Source of the DNA: Turbatrix aceti
Lineage: Eukaryota > Nematoda > Chromadorea > Rhabditida > Panagrolaimidae
Assembly: GCA_963969345.1 (NCBI GenBank)
Contig: OZ017768.1
Location: 1,240,001-1,304,000, forward strand
Direction: 5' to 3'
DNA: 64,000 bases
The position numbers and the translations under genes were made by a program. Each line of letters begins with the position of its first letter. Position 1 is the stretch's first letter. Below are positions 42,801-49,900 of the stretch, in pieces. A model generated the notes under the pieces. It had not been told where the DNA came from. It saw nothing but the letters and a program-made list of their open reading frames with translations, and searched no databases.

Positions 42801-44548
42801 GTTCCATCAATCCATAAATTTTGCTTAAATTCAAATTTGTTTTCTATTCAGCCGCAAATCTATTCATCACAACATCCGACTCCATAAAACTCGCAGATTT
42901 CGGTCTATTTCGAGAGTTGCTCTCAGAAAACCCCCAATCACTCCCGAGTCCCACTGCCGGCTCAGCCCCATTTATTCCTTCTCTCTACGTCGCCCCAGAG
43001 ATTCTTCGCCGAGGACGCGACATAAACCTTCGACAGTCGTATCAGCCGGCGGCGGATGTCTGGGCTCTGGGATGCACGCTAATCGAAATGCTCACACAGT
43101 ATCCCCCCTATTACGAGTATTTTGCCTCTCGGCAGCTGAGTTTTACTTCTATTGCCCAGCAGCAACTTCACATGCCCTACGAGTCATCAAGTTTGGTGCC
43201 AACAGCTTCGGAGTACGTCTGCAACCTGGTGCGAATGATTTTCGTCAAAGACCCTGATTTGAGGCCTTCTGCCGGGGACATTGTCCAGAACGCCACGGGA
43301 TTTCGATCAAATCCAGTTTCTGCGGGTTCCGAATCTGAAAAATTTTTCGACTACCTGCCGGACCAAGGCGTCAAGCCGAGGGAAAAGAAGCCGCGACGTC
43401 GAAAAAAGAGACGAAAAAATGATCGATCAACATGCCAGAATATTACATTTTTAATTTCCTACTGTCTGTCTCGAATTTTAATTTTTCTTGGATTTTTTTT
43501 GAAAATATTTCTCACGGTTTGCATATTTTTATTTCTGGGCATTGGCACGCTTCTTGGATTCTTCCTAATCGCTGCCGGTATCGTATACGCTGTTCGAGAG
43601 ATGATGGCACACATTTGGTCGATTGATGTGGCACAGCCGAGTTTTCAAATTATAGCCGGGATCTTGGTTATACTTTTGTTTGCGTTGTTGTTCAGGTTAG
43701 TTTAAATTTAAAAAAATGATGGCATGCAAAATAATTTATTCAAAATATGTCATTACTGAAAACAAGTGTTTTCAGCACGAACACGATTTTTTTGCAATTT
43801 TTTTAAACAGATGCTCTTACAGCGAAAATCTTTCTTGACAATGCGCACGCGTCGGTTTTTTTTGTTGCCATCAACGAAAAACAGATGCTCTCACCGCGAA
43901 AATTTATTTTAAAAAATTTTGAAAACTGAATGCTTTTACAACGAAAAATTTCCTTTAAAAATGCGCACGCATTTGTTTTTATTTTTGCTTTTTGTGGACC
44001 TGCAACGAAAATTTAAAAAAGTGCATATTTTTCTTACGTAATATGTATTACCCCCTTTACCGTAATATTACTTTTGATTTATGCATGTTTTCAGCTGCTG
44101 TATGGTAGCCCTGGGTGAATATAAATTCCGAATAGCCAACAAGTCACTCTATCGCTACGAATTTCTCGTTCGTCGTCCAAGCCGTGACATACGAATGTGC
44201 GGCGTACGCGTGATTCGTGCTTCTCGATCTGAGCGAATCTTCGGTGGCAGAAAGAGAAGCAAAACCGACAACGACGATGATACGACGTCTCTCGAAATTG
44301 TGCCAAACTACGACGTGGATACCCAGCGCTACGCCGATGCCCCCACACCTGTGCCATCGATTGAGAATTCATTTGTGCAATTTCACGTTGAGCTTCCTCA
44401 GCAACCACAAGTGCACGTGGATCCCAAACCTAACATCGTGTTGACTCCGCCCCCAACTACGGATACCTGTTTTGTCATCGACGAAGAAGACCCCCCACCA
44501 CCACCGAGAAAAACGACCACCCGACCACCCACGTCGACCAATCTATGA
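33803..44548 (+). CDS. Membrane-anchored protein kinase-like protein (probable pseudokinase); 5' end not found
   Basis: Exons 33803-34042, 34092-34359, 42852-43695 and 44095-44548, in phase, at least 601 residues. The kinase fold is clear: glycine loop SSGRFGQT, LLTEFFIRGTVKDVI (hinge), EALEYLHDLKIPVVHSDVRAANLF (catalytic loop, with HRD changed to HSD), KLADFGLF (DFG intact), YVAPEIL (APE intact), DVWALGCTLIEMLTQYPPY. The beta-3 VAxK motif reads QVAARFI, so the ATP-anchoring Lys is Arg. These two changes suggest a pseudokinase or unusual activity. After the kinase domain come a basic cluster (KPRRRKKRRK) and two or three hydrophobic helices, then a Pro/Asp-rich tail ending PPTSTNL. Fold similarity is to STE/MEKK-type kinases, but no orthologue is recognised. 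The third intron (34360-42851) contains an entire LTR retrotransposon; the real exon 2 end and donor remain intact to its left. Confidence 0.72.
34346..34535. repeat. Left copy of 190-bp direct duplication flanking the retrotransposon
   Basis: Begins with the last 14 nt of a kinase-like exon and its donor (TTCCGATGTTAGAG|GTTGG) and runs to ATTGATAATTTT. The right copy is 42530-42719: same length, one mismatch seen (34422, A versus T). The retrotransposon lies exactly between the two. Confidence 0.9.
34536..34736 (-). repeat. 3' LTR of the Pao/BEL element
   Basis: 201 bp. Contains a 22-bp inverted repeat at 34629-34650 (arms CGGCCGGATA and TATCCGGCCG), TATATA near 34614 and, on the minus strand, AATAAA near 34572. 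Confidence 0.93.
34750..35829 (-). CDS. Envelope-like glycoprotein frame of the retrotransposon
   Basis: 359-residue frame in a different phase from gag-pol, overlapping its end by 82 nt. It is cysteine-rich, has potential N-glycosylation sites (NIT, NCT, NTT) and ends in a hydrophobic anchor (LLLLDLVAVGVLLLV) plus a short basic tail. The Cys pattern around GTTSC, FTGC and PTPSC resembles the phlebovirus-G2-type envelopes known from some nematode Pao elements; that family call is inference. The last part of the upstream gag-pol frame also looks envelope-like (hydrophobic segments, then a Cys-rich stretch), so the envelope coding appears divided between two frames. I cannot tell whether this reflects splicing, programmed frameshifting or a disabling mutation. 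Confidence 0.65.
   Translation of the reverse strand: MPGQRLMCSQHVRRVKANDHLPEFDNVNQFPGTTSCVNGPEWIFTGCALPTPSCIFYRLVALPEDDTRAISIYRCDEWASSVQVIVELTTRHTTESTRVRLYDGVPTTVSGNITVTLNQALQTPGEVFLLRRGQEWAIAPSLDAIRLRRSHGEELFTFQPRCGCQPTATTVNCLCEPDPPLQAWLDDALPTPWKTGLLHSTPAGPAFRPDQATVELEVSIAGWHLASSSAAETNCTITVGPTLTAATGEAVTVLCSAPEEEQILVECGNEVLVVECNTTTAATMITLPVSDDGEVRCSARCAGVAHAVIFRQHQASNPYRPLAARLPTLTEATPDSRTLLLLDLVAVGVLLLVCRHRRR
35748..42326 (-). CDS. Gag-pol polyprotein of Pao/BEL retrotransposon
   Basis: 2192 residues without a stop, starting at ATG 42326 just inside the 5' LTR. In order: a Pro/Ala-rich gag with a DUF1759-like region (about 325-470), CCHC-type zinc knuckles (about 540-615), an aspartic protease with LLDSGSEASF (about 660), reverse transcriptase (about 915-1120) with active-site box IYADN near 1057, RNase H (HVFCDASKHHYAAVAYL near 1212), the integrase zinc region (HLQLRHAG) and core (LDYFG near 1585, SDNAT near 1651, WERIIG near 1708), and a DUF5641-like region. 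The last 250 residues contain hydrophobic segments and a Cys-rich stretch resembling the start of an envelope. The RT box has Asn where most retroelements have the second Asp, and the integrase zinc site seems to lack one Cys (RRRGAC). Confidence 0.95.
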   Translation of the reverse strand: MVQSASGPLRTTIGRQRATLRSHLARLAAVELNVPDDPAAIARLYLDLKGLDFNIQLHTEKLDDSVDAWRGIIRGLSADDAYDEAQLLDQWLTGTATIESLNDCFGDAHTKRNDIATHLAELNSRHMVLTTRPLRTPSASIAEASPPPETKVPTSTDLNQAAAQQVVHPSAPPSSAPPAPAAAPVDSAVPPAWASHAPSGQFHGFSYAPQLMPAYPAGTFYQPRPGVTAAAPPHMAPITSAPPSMVINGQHLFMTSHGPQPTAPPLTATTGLLSSATQHTAPIGHYTGAPQHVAPYAHPAVRQHAAATGPPPLPQRPSEWSRLPRMELPTFDGSPSKFLHFWETFRVTIDARPIPYVEKCTLLFSHLKGDAALVVDGLQPSEETYAIALQTLREQFGQVEDVSEALHQELADIQPCPPNATYLQIRVTLGKAERLLRQMSTLGEDTAHPQLLRMVERLVPSDFLALIWDKCDGRRTLDDVRRIAHQLLASRVRIGRQHRDPLAVQPHVTTLATAIQPTHQRRNPKATEPPRDATDGAAKPRRPCLFCNDAAHSTTRCTKVVGSEQRKARIRELRRCFICLSADHLSTGCDKRQRPCRSCHKTGHHLVLCTPNNDTTSGTVAPAPAPAAQVTTTTLSSANTYLPLTTIRVHHHQTNADVMMLLDSGSEASFISTTLAKSLNLPVLDDTMLTVATIGGRTQQISAQRHQIRLLRTDGADLVVKCWAVDDLLQPLKHAAAAPDTTAAVDVLIGIDAYFDVIQGPPQRRTDGLYELNTVFGPIVCGQVDSSAMVTAAPLRVSPAQSKTAQLSELLQKQWALDAIGISDDPWEQDDDRALSELQASIIRTPDGRYHVRLPRRPLPADFSDNFFLARARLLSTSRHWQTTNPESWQAYVDIIQQQLTERIIEPVALDALPTGPCHYIPHHMVVTDKKKRIVYDGSAKQGRTGHSLNQILYRGPLLLGNLASILLRARFAPILVSADVEKAFLMIGIQEDDRNLLRFLFLKDPTKPASADNLIIYRFTRLPFGLNCSPFILNAVLRQHLSTADGNLAQVIADMIYADNVFMPARTTHEARELCIRAKALFAEAKMNLRQFRSNDATIHAEFADNDDPFKILGIVWDTAQDTLRIDFPTAPAGPVTKRVIASVVASVYDPLGWTSPALVPARHFLRDLHGRYDWDAQLSDGDTARWQRLLHGFAGKTWTVPRYLPGNLPSARLHVFCDASKHHYAAVAYLVFAEPTQRPQLLMAKSRIAPTTMTESEVLDITIPRLELVALHLGAQLCSFLQTHMALQAAPALWTDSQAALGWVRSSPQAVLPVFVTNRVRFIRSVTTTVNYVSTTDNPADIGTRGLDPDELRNRPEWLHGPAWLAQPEATWPSSPTVPAFATRVAESASTWPCVNLQSSNSYIGLVRAQALVHRACARFLQHRASTPLMKQLTAAAQAPKLSATDLAIAKRVLILQAQQDFPPTKMHTPVLFTDVDGVLRYDSRLIHSPLSADACQPVFLSPQALLAKHLAAHVHLQLRHAGEQTTWTELRQQFWIPQGRQLVKGQLRRRGACRKRDARPFAAPPMAALPATRVTPTRPFDHVGLDYFGPCTVRSPTEPTQAMKIWVAVFTCFVTRAVHLEVVHSLSGSSCLAALRRFFSRRGRPSSITSDNATTFQLASSAVRTAWPELQLPPAVTDALDEHCTNNGITWSNIVAHAPWQGGVWERIIGVIKQPLKSSIGRSWLHLEEFTTLLAEVEFTINSRPLTHSSAAAPEVFRPLDFLLPLGTPSVIPTTLTTPPQAAATTADLLALWRDSHQRLETFWQHYRSVYLMDLRDRSERLLHGTRYHEPRIPVIDEVVLMLDDAVPRNQWRIGRVVALHDSADAAIRSATVRMANGRTVRRPVNKLAPLEFAVDSPAITSDSTPVQLDRSPSPTAAAAPEARRRRGRPRKHPAPLPAATSPEAAPPQLPPQMPRYELRPRTQPRALATTATVAMALSAWLPRTDALPLVNAPVITDTFIFGPVGYACLILLTLILCCTTIGHLMTVFNPLAIVCRLVLQLLSLPLRLLLWLVCRNPRSARRRVIFALCLLFLPGGEGAVCTTSNVMSTYAAQCTDSGCSHFGEARLTLRDVGQRPCLLLLDSNDTVHGQIALALHKPQLLCRPRHMFDTRSYKTATAAVQRCPASGSCVLNTCAGSKPTTTYRSSTT
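42329..42529 (-). repeat. 5' LTR of the Pao/BEL element
   Basis: 201 bp with no differences seen from 34536-34736. It drives minus-strand transcription toward gag-pol: TATATA box, then AATAAA about 40 bp downstream, then the primer-binding-like site. Confidence 0.93.
42530..42719. repeat. Right copy of 190-bp direct duplication flanking the retrotransposon
   Basis: Matches 34346-34535 except for one base. It holds a second, truncated copy of the exon end and donor (TTCCGATGTTAGAG|GTTGG), which lies inside the intron and is not used in the gene model. Confidence 0.9.
43780..44030. repeat. Second dispersed repeat (ATGCGCACGC / AACGAAAAT family)
   Basis: Last intron of the kinase-like gene: several turns of AGATGCTCT(T/C)AC(A/C)GCGAAAAT and AATGCGCACGC(A/G)T plus a TGCAACGAAAATTT piece. 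Shares its words with the PTR intron at 21715-21955. Confidence 0.55.
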
Positions 44549-44583
44549 ATGAGTTGGTTTTATCGACGACGACTAAAAAATTG

Positions 44584-46221
44584 TTAGACAATACCTGCAT
44601 TTTTGAAATCTTCGTGCAACTTGGTGGCCACTGCGTTGTACTTTTTCATCTTTTGGCTGAAGTGTTCGACGACGCAGATGTGCAAAAAGACGTACTGTGC
44701 AACCGTCTGAATCGCAGACGCACGCTGGTTGCGCAGTTGACGGAAGAGTTCCTTGACATCGGTTTTCATACCCTTGGACAGCCTGCTAACGATCGTATCC
44801 ACCAGAATTACAGTACCAGTTCGCCCGATGCCAGCGCTGCAATGAATCACGCATACACCCGGTGGAATGGCTTTGATGAGTCGCTGAATGCAAGTTGTCC
44901 TAAAAAAATAAACTTAAATAATTAAAAAAAATCATAAACATTCAAAAAAAATTTAAATAAGAAGCGTACTTTTCGGGAACACCTCTGTCAGGCCAGTCCA
45001 GCATCTGGATAAGTTTGACGACGACACTGTTGCTGCAGCCTTCTAAGAGAACTTCGATCATGTGAAACGGGGTAGGCCCGTTGTCGGTCTTTTTGTTGAT
45101 CACGGTACAAGGACCACAGATCTTGGTTTCCCCGGTGTTGGGAAAATAGGCGGAGCACTTGTTTTTTCCGTCTTCAACGTATTTTGTCAGCATCATGATG
45201 GAGCTCGGGCTTTCTTGATAAATCTGGAAAAGGGGGTTTAGAAAATATTTTTGTTTGATGAAAATCAATATTTACATAGTTCCAAAACAAAAAAAATGTC
45301 ATCTTAAACTGCACCCCCAAAAAATAAATAACATTAGCAACGAAAGCAACATTTTACAAAAGTAATAAAATAGCAACAAAAATTGAACATTACTTCTGGC
45401 AAAAGTAACAAAATAGCGAAAAAAAGTGTTACTTCACATTAGCCTGCAAAACCAAAAGTAACAAAATAGCGACAAAGCGTAAAAGTTACTCTTATCAAAA
45501 GTAATGTTTTAGCGACAAAAAGTATTACTTCACTTCAGAATGAAAAAAACAAAAGTAACATAACAGCGGCAAACCTGGCACGTTACCGTTTTCATACGTA
45601 ATAAAATAACCAAAAATACTTTTTTTCAAACGTTACTTCAAACAAACGCACAACATGATTACATTTTTACACATTCAAAAAATACCACAAAACTGGCAAA
45701 TAAAAATTTTTTTCTCAAATTTTTTTATAAAATCCCGGACTCACCATTCTCCAAAAGTCATTAATCGTCGTATCCAACGGTCCTTGAGTAGCGATATAAG
45801 TCCGATCCAGGCCATCCATTTTGACGACATTCGCATGGATGTAGTCGCTTTCGGGTGGAACGTTGAGTTTGAGTACGACCCTGTTGGCATCCAGGCAGAC
45901 GACATCGCGGTATCTGTTCTTCTCCGGGTTCGTCCGACAAGCCTCAAAGACGTAATCCGGTGCGGCGTAGGGCTTGAGTTCGGCAAACTCGGTGACCAAG
46001 CCGTTGACGCCGGTTGCCGTGACCTGTTCGATGAACTTGGCAACAATGTCGTCGGAGCCGGACGGCGTACTCACTGGAGTTTTCTTTTTTTTTTGTTTAG
46101 GCGGCGGTGTTGGAGGTACATCTTGTTCGCAGGTTTTGTACAAATCGGAATTCTTAGTCTTCTTAGTCTTCTTCTTCGCGCGCTTACTGGTATCCATGAT
46201 ACTGGACCAAAACTGCTGCAT
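44584..46221 (-). CDS. Protein tyrosine phosphatase, nematode type, complete catalytic motifs
   Basis: Exons 46221-45745, 45223-44970 and 44899-44584, in phase, 348 residues. The first 55 residues are Lys-rich and low-complexity (RAKKKTKKTKNS, PPKQKKKKTP), followed by one classical PTP domain: KNRYRDVVCLD, DYIHANVV, YIATQGPLDTT, DFWRM, IMMLTKYVEDGKNKC, intact general-acid loop DWPDRGVP (about residue 236), active site HCSAGIGRTG (about 260) and Q-loop SAIQTVAQYV. All residues needed for cysteine-dependent dephosphorylation of phosphotyrosine are present. ATG 46221 is the first in frame; MDTSK at 46197 is an alternative. It shares family and exon number with the PTP at 12917-14092 but differs in WPD loop and N-terminus. 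It is divergent from importin-7. Confidence 0.9.
45330..45640 (-). repeat. AGTAAC-module repeat array in phosphatase intron 1
   Basis: Minus-oriented, so in sense orientation for this minus-strand gene. Clear units: AAAAGTAACAAAATAGCG, GTGTTACTTCACATTAGCC and TGCAAAACCAAAAGTAAC. Confidence 0.8.
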
Positions 46222-46953
46222 GGTTGCAGTGATCGATGTCGGTGATTCGCGTGAAGGAACAACCAGCAATAAATTGAAGAAACAAATTCCAACGATATGA
46301 TGGCGATTTGGGGGGATAACTTGGTTGGATGGGCATGCTAATTTTTAAAAGGAAGAAGATAACGCAATTTGCATTTAGGATTAAATTGGTGGATAAAAAC
46401 AATTTATCTGGTTCTTACCTCACTTTTACAGACAGGTAAAGTAAATAAAATTCAGAAAACAGTAAATAACACATTTCTGGCGCTATTTTATTACTTTTGG
46501 TTTTGCAGTCCAAAGTGATGCAACTCTTTTTTTCGCTATTATATTACTTTTTGTCCGAATGTTACTCCCATCAAAAGTAACACTTTAGTGTCAAAAAGTG
46601 TTACTTCCCTTCAGCCTGCAACACCAAAAGTAACACAATAACGCTCAAATGGAAAAGTTACTCTCAACAAAGGTAACACCTTAGCAACGTTTTCCCAAGA
46701 AAATAACAAATTTCAAACATTCAAAAAAATTTGTTTTCAAAAAGTCACCCTTACTTCACGTTTTTTTCACGCTTCTCCAACGTTTCTGGCGTTGTGTCCC
46801 AAACCCACACATTTTGTCCCTACATTTTCACCTTTTCACTCGCAGGCGCTTTTTTTTCACTCTGTCGTCGTTTGTGTTATCTGTTTTTTGTAGTTTTTGT
46901 CTTTTTGCCTCTTTTCCTTCAACTCACAGATATTCCAGGTAACGCGTTTGGCG
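46222..46953. promoter_or_regulatory. Divergent promoter region between phosphatase and importin-7, with repeat array
   Basis: 732 bp between the two start codons. The middle holds an AGTAAC-module array (46485-46690). Pyrimidine-rich DNA with acceptor-like TTCCAG (46932-46937) precedes the importin ATG by 16 nt. Promoter activity is inferred from layout only. Confidence 0.4.
46485..46690. repeat. Head-to-head pair of AGTAAC-module arrays
   Basis: Left half in plus orientation (ATTACTTTTGGTTTTGCAGT), right half in minus orientation (CTTCAGCCTGCAACACC, CAAAAGTAACACAATAACG), making a large imperfect palindrome between two divergent genes. Confidence 0.7.
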
Positions 46954-49900
46954 ATGGAAGTGCCAGTGATCGTGGAAGCCCTTCGAGCGACAACTAACGC
47001 GGGAAGTCAGCAAGAAGCGGTTCAATACCTCGAAAATGTGAGTTTTTGACTTTTTTCGCGTGTTATCAATTTTATTACCTGTTCTGGATCGATGAATGCA
47101 TTATCGTGTCTCTGTCTTTACAGGCTTCGAAAGCGATTGGTTTTCTGCCTCTTTTGGCTCAGATAGCTATCGACGATCGACTCGACCTCACAGTTCGCCA
47201 GGGCGCTGTTATATTCTTCAAGAACGGCGTCTCCCGTGGCTGGATTGTATCCGGCGATGAAGCACAGAAGGATGTCGTGTCTACAATTGCAACTCAGGAT
47301 AAGAATGCCATAAAAGCACATTTACTGGAGTACATCGTTCGGGCGCCGACGCCCATTCGGTTAGTTGAGTTTCCATTTCTTTTTTTTTGCGCGAGACAAA
47401 GTTTTTTGAATCATCGAGCAAAAAATGTTGTTTGTAGGCTAATGTCAAACATTGCGGTTACTAGGGAATTATGAATTGGGAGAAACAAAGCGTTGGGGAT
47501 ACGTTAGTTATGTGTTTTTTGTGCTTGGCAACGAAAAAAAAACGCATGTGTTTTGGCTGAAGCTTTGTTATCATGCAATGTACTTTGAGTCGAATTCTTT
47601 AACGTTACTCTTATCAAAAGTAATGCCATTTGTGTCAAAAAAAAGTTGTTCACAAAAATTTGACCGCTCGAAATTTTGAACGTAATAAAACAAAGACAAA
47701 TCCTAAAAGTTATTTCTTCCGATTTTTGACACGAATAAACTTGAAAATTCTCCATAAAACCCATAAAAATCGTAATTTTTATCAACGTGTAATATTTATT
47801 ATTTATTACTATTTCAGCATTCAATTTTGTACTGCAGTACAAAACATCCTACGATACGACTTTCCCGATAACTGGCCGACATTCGCTCCATCACTTTTTC
47901 AAATTTTATCCGTGGACGATGCTAACAACTGGGCTGCAGGATTGGCAATTATCTTTCGTCTTGCGAAAATCTTTGAGTTCAAACGCAAGGAAGAAAAGTC
48001 GCCTATCGTTGGCCTCATGAAAGAGCTTCTTCCAATTCTCTGCGGAAAACTGGCTGTGCTGGTCAAGATCAACACCGAGGATGCTTCTGTCCTGGAACAT
48101 CTCATTCTAAAAATTTACTCCACCCTGACAAAGGTTTGAATTTTATTGTTTCAAATTTTTTTTATATTTGTTTTTCTAGTTTTCGCTGAACACGTCTATG
48201 ATTACGGTGGTTGATTTCGGGCATTGGTTAGAACTCCTGGCCCAGATTATCGAGCGACCGATTCCTGACGTTGTCAAAGCCAGAGAAGAACCGGATGAAT
48301 TGTATTTATCATCCGTTTGGCGGGCAAAGAAATGGGCGATGAAGATTTTGTCTAAATCTTTCGACCGGTGAGTTTTTTTGTACATTTTACAGGCTAAAAT
48401 GGAGTAACTATTTTATGCATTGTTTTGTTATTTTTTATGTCAGTAACGTTCACTTTTTTTGTTATTATGTTACTTTTGGTTTTGCAGGCTAATTTGAAGT
48501 AACACTTTTTTTCGCTTTTGTATTACTTTTGTATGAAGTAACATTTTTTATTTATCATTTTTGCGTTACTTTTCTAAAGAATTTATTTTTTTTTGTGTGT
48601 CGTAACTTTTTTACGATTTTGCAATTAAAACTGAATACTGTAGTTTTTAACCATAATTTTCTTTATGTTTTTGCAATTTTGAAAAACATTTGTATTTTTT
48701 TCAGTTACGGTGCCCAAGGTCAAGTCGAAAAAATGTATCAGGAATACGCGGACTTTTACTTCCAACACTTTGCCGACCGTATCACGCATGACGTCCTCAA
48801 AGTCCTTCACGACAAGACCAACGGCGAATACGTGTCTTCGCGTTACCTCTACTTTGCCCTCACGCTGCTCTCAGATTCCCTGGCCCATGCTTCTGTCTGG
48901 AGGATCGTCAAGCCGCACTTTGCCGACATCGTCTACCACGTCCTCTACCCCCTCATGGGCTTCGACGAAGAAGACGAGGATCTCTGGGACACGGAAATGC
49001 TGGAATTCATCCAGCTGCGTCACGATGACTTCAACGAGATGCACTCACCGGTCGTCGCTGCAACTCTGGTCCTCAACGCGGGTGTTCGACGCAAAGGCTT
49101 CCTCAACGCCTTCCTCCAGCACTTTGTTCAGATTTTGCAGAATCCCGCTTCGACGCCCAAGGACATTGCCGGGTCCCTGCACGTTCTGGGATGTCTCCTG
49201 GAGCGACTCGCGGGATCGTCCAAGTTCAAGCGGAGCGTTGAGAAGATCGTCGAGGCCTACGTTCTCCCCTGGGCGACGCATGAAAATCGATTTGTCAGGC
49301 TGTATACGTTCTTCTGCCTCGCGAACTCGATGGACGTGTCGTACAAGACGCCGGCTGTTCAGCAGAAACTTGTCGACTGCATAGTCGGTAGGTTGGTTTG
49401 TCCAAACGAACAGCTACCGGTCAAGGTGGAAGCTGCAGTTGCGCTCCACATGCTTATCGACAAGAAAGGAAGTAAGTTTTTTTCGGGGGTCCCGGCACGA
49501 AATTTGATTTTTTTGTCTTGAGATCGTAATTTCAATTTTTGGTTTTTTTTCTGGGTTTTATCGCGAAAATTAAGTATACTTTTTTTCTGATATCCTGGCA
49601 CGAAATTTAAAAAAATGTTTTGAATACTGTAATTTTATATTTTTAACCTTTTTTTAGTTCGAAACCTGGTCCGACCCCGTTTCCGAGAAGTCATCACCGA
49701 AATCTTCCGCATCCTAGCGCAGGCTACGATCGATGAGATGACCAATGTCGCAGATAGCCTCATCGAAATCTACCCCAACGATTGTATCCCTGTAGCTGTC
49801 GATATTGCAAAAGAGATTGTAAGTTGTCAAGCTTATTGGTTTTTTGGATATACCGGATCGGTTAATATTTGTAGTACAACCTGATCCGCAACCTGGCAAA

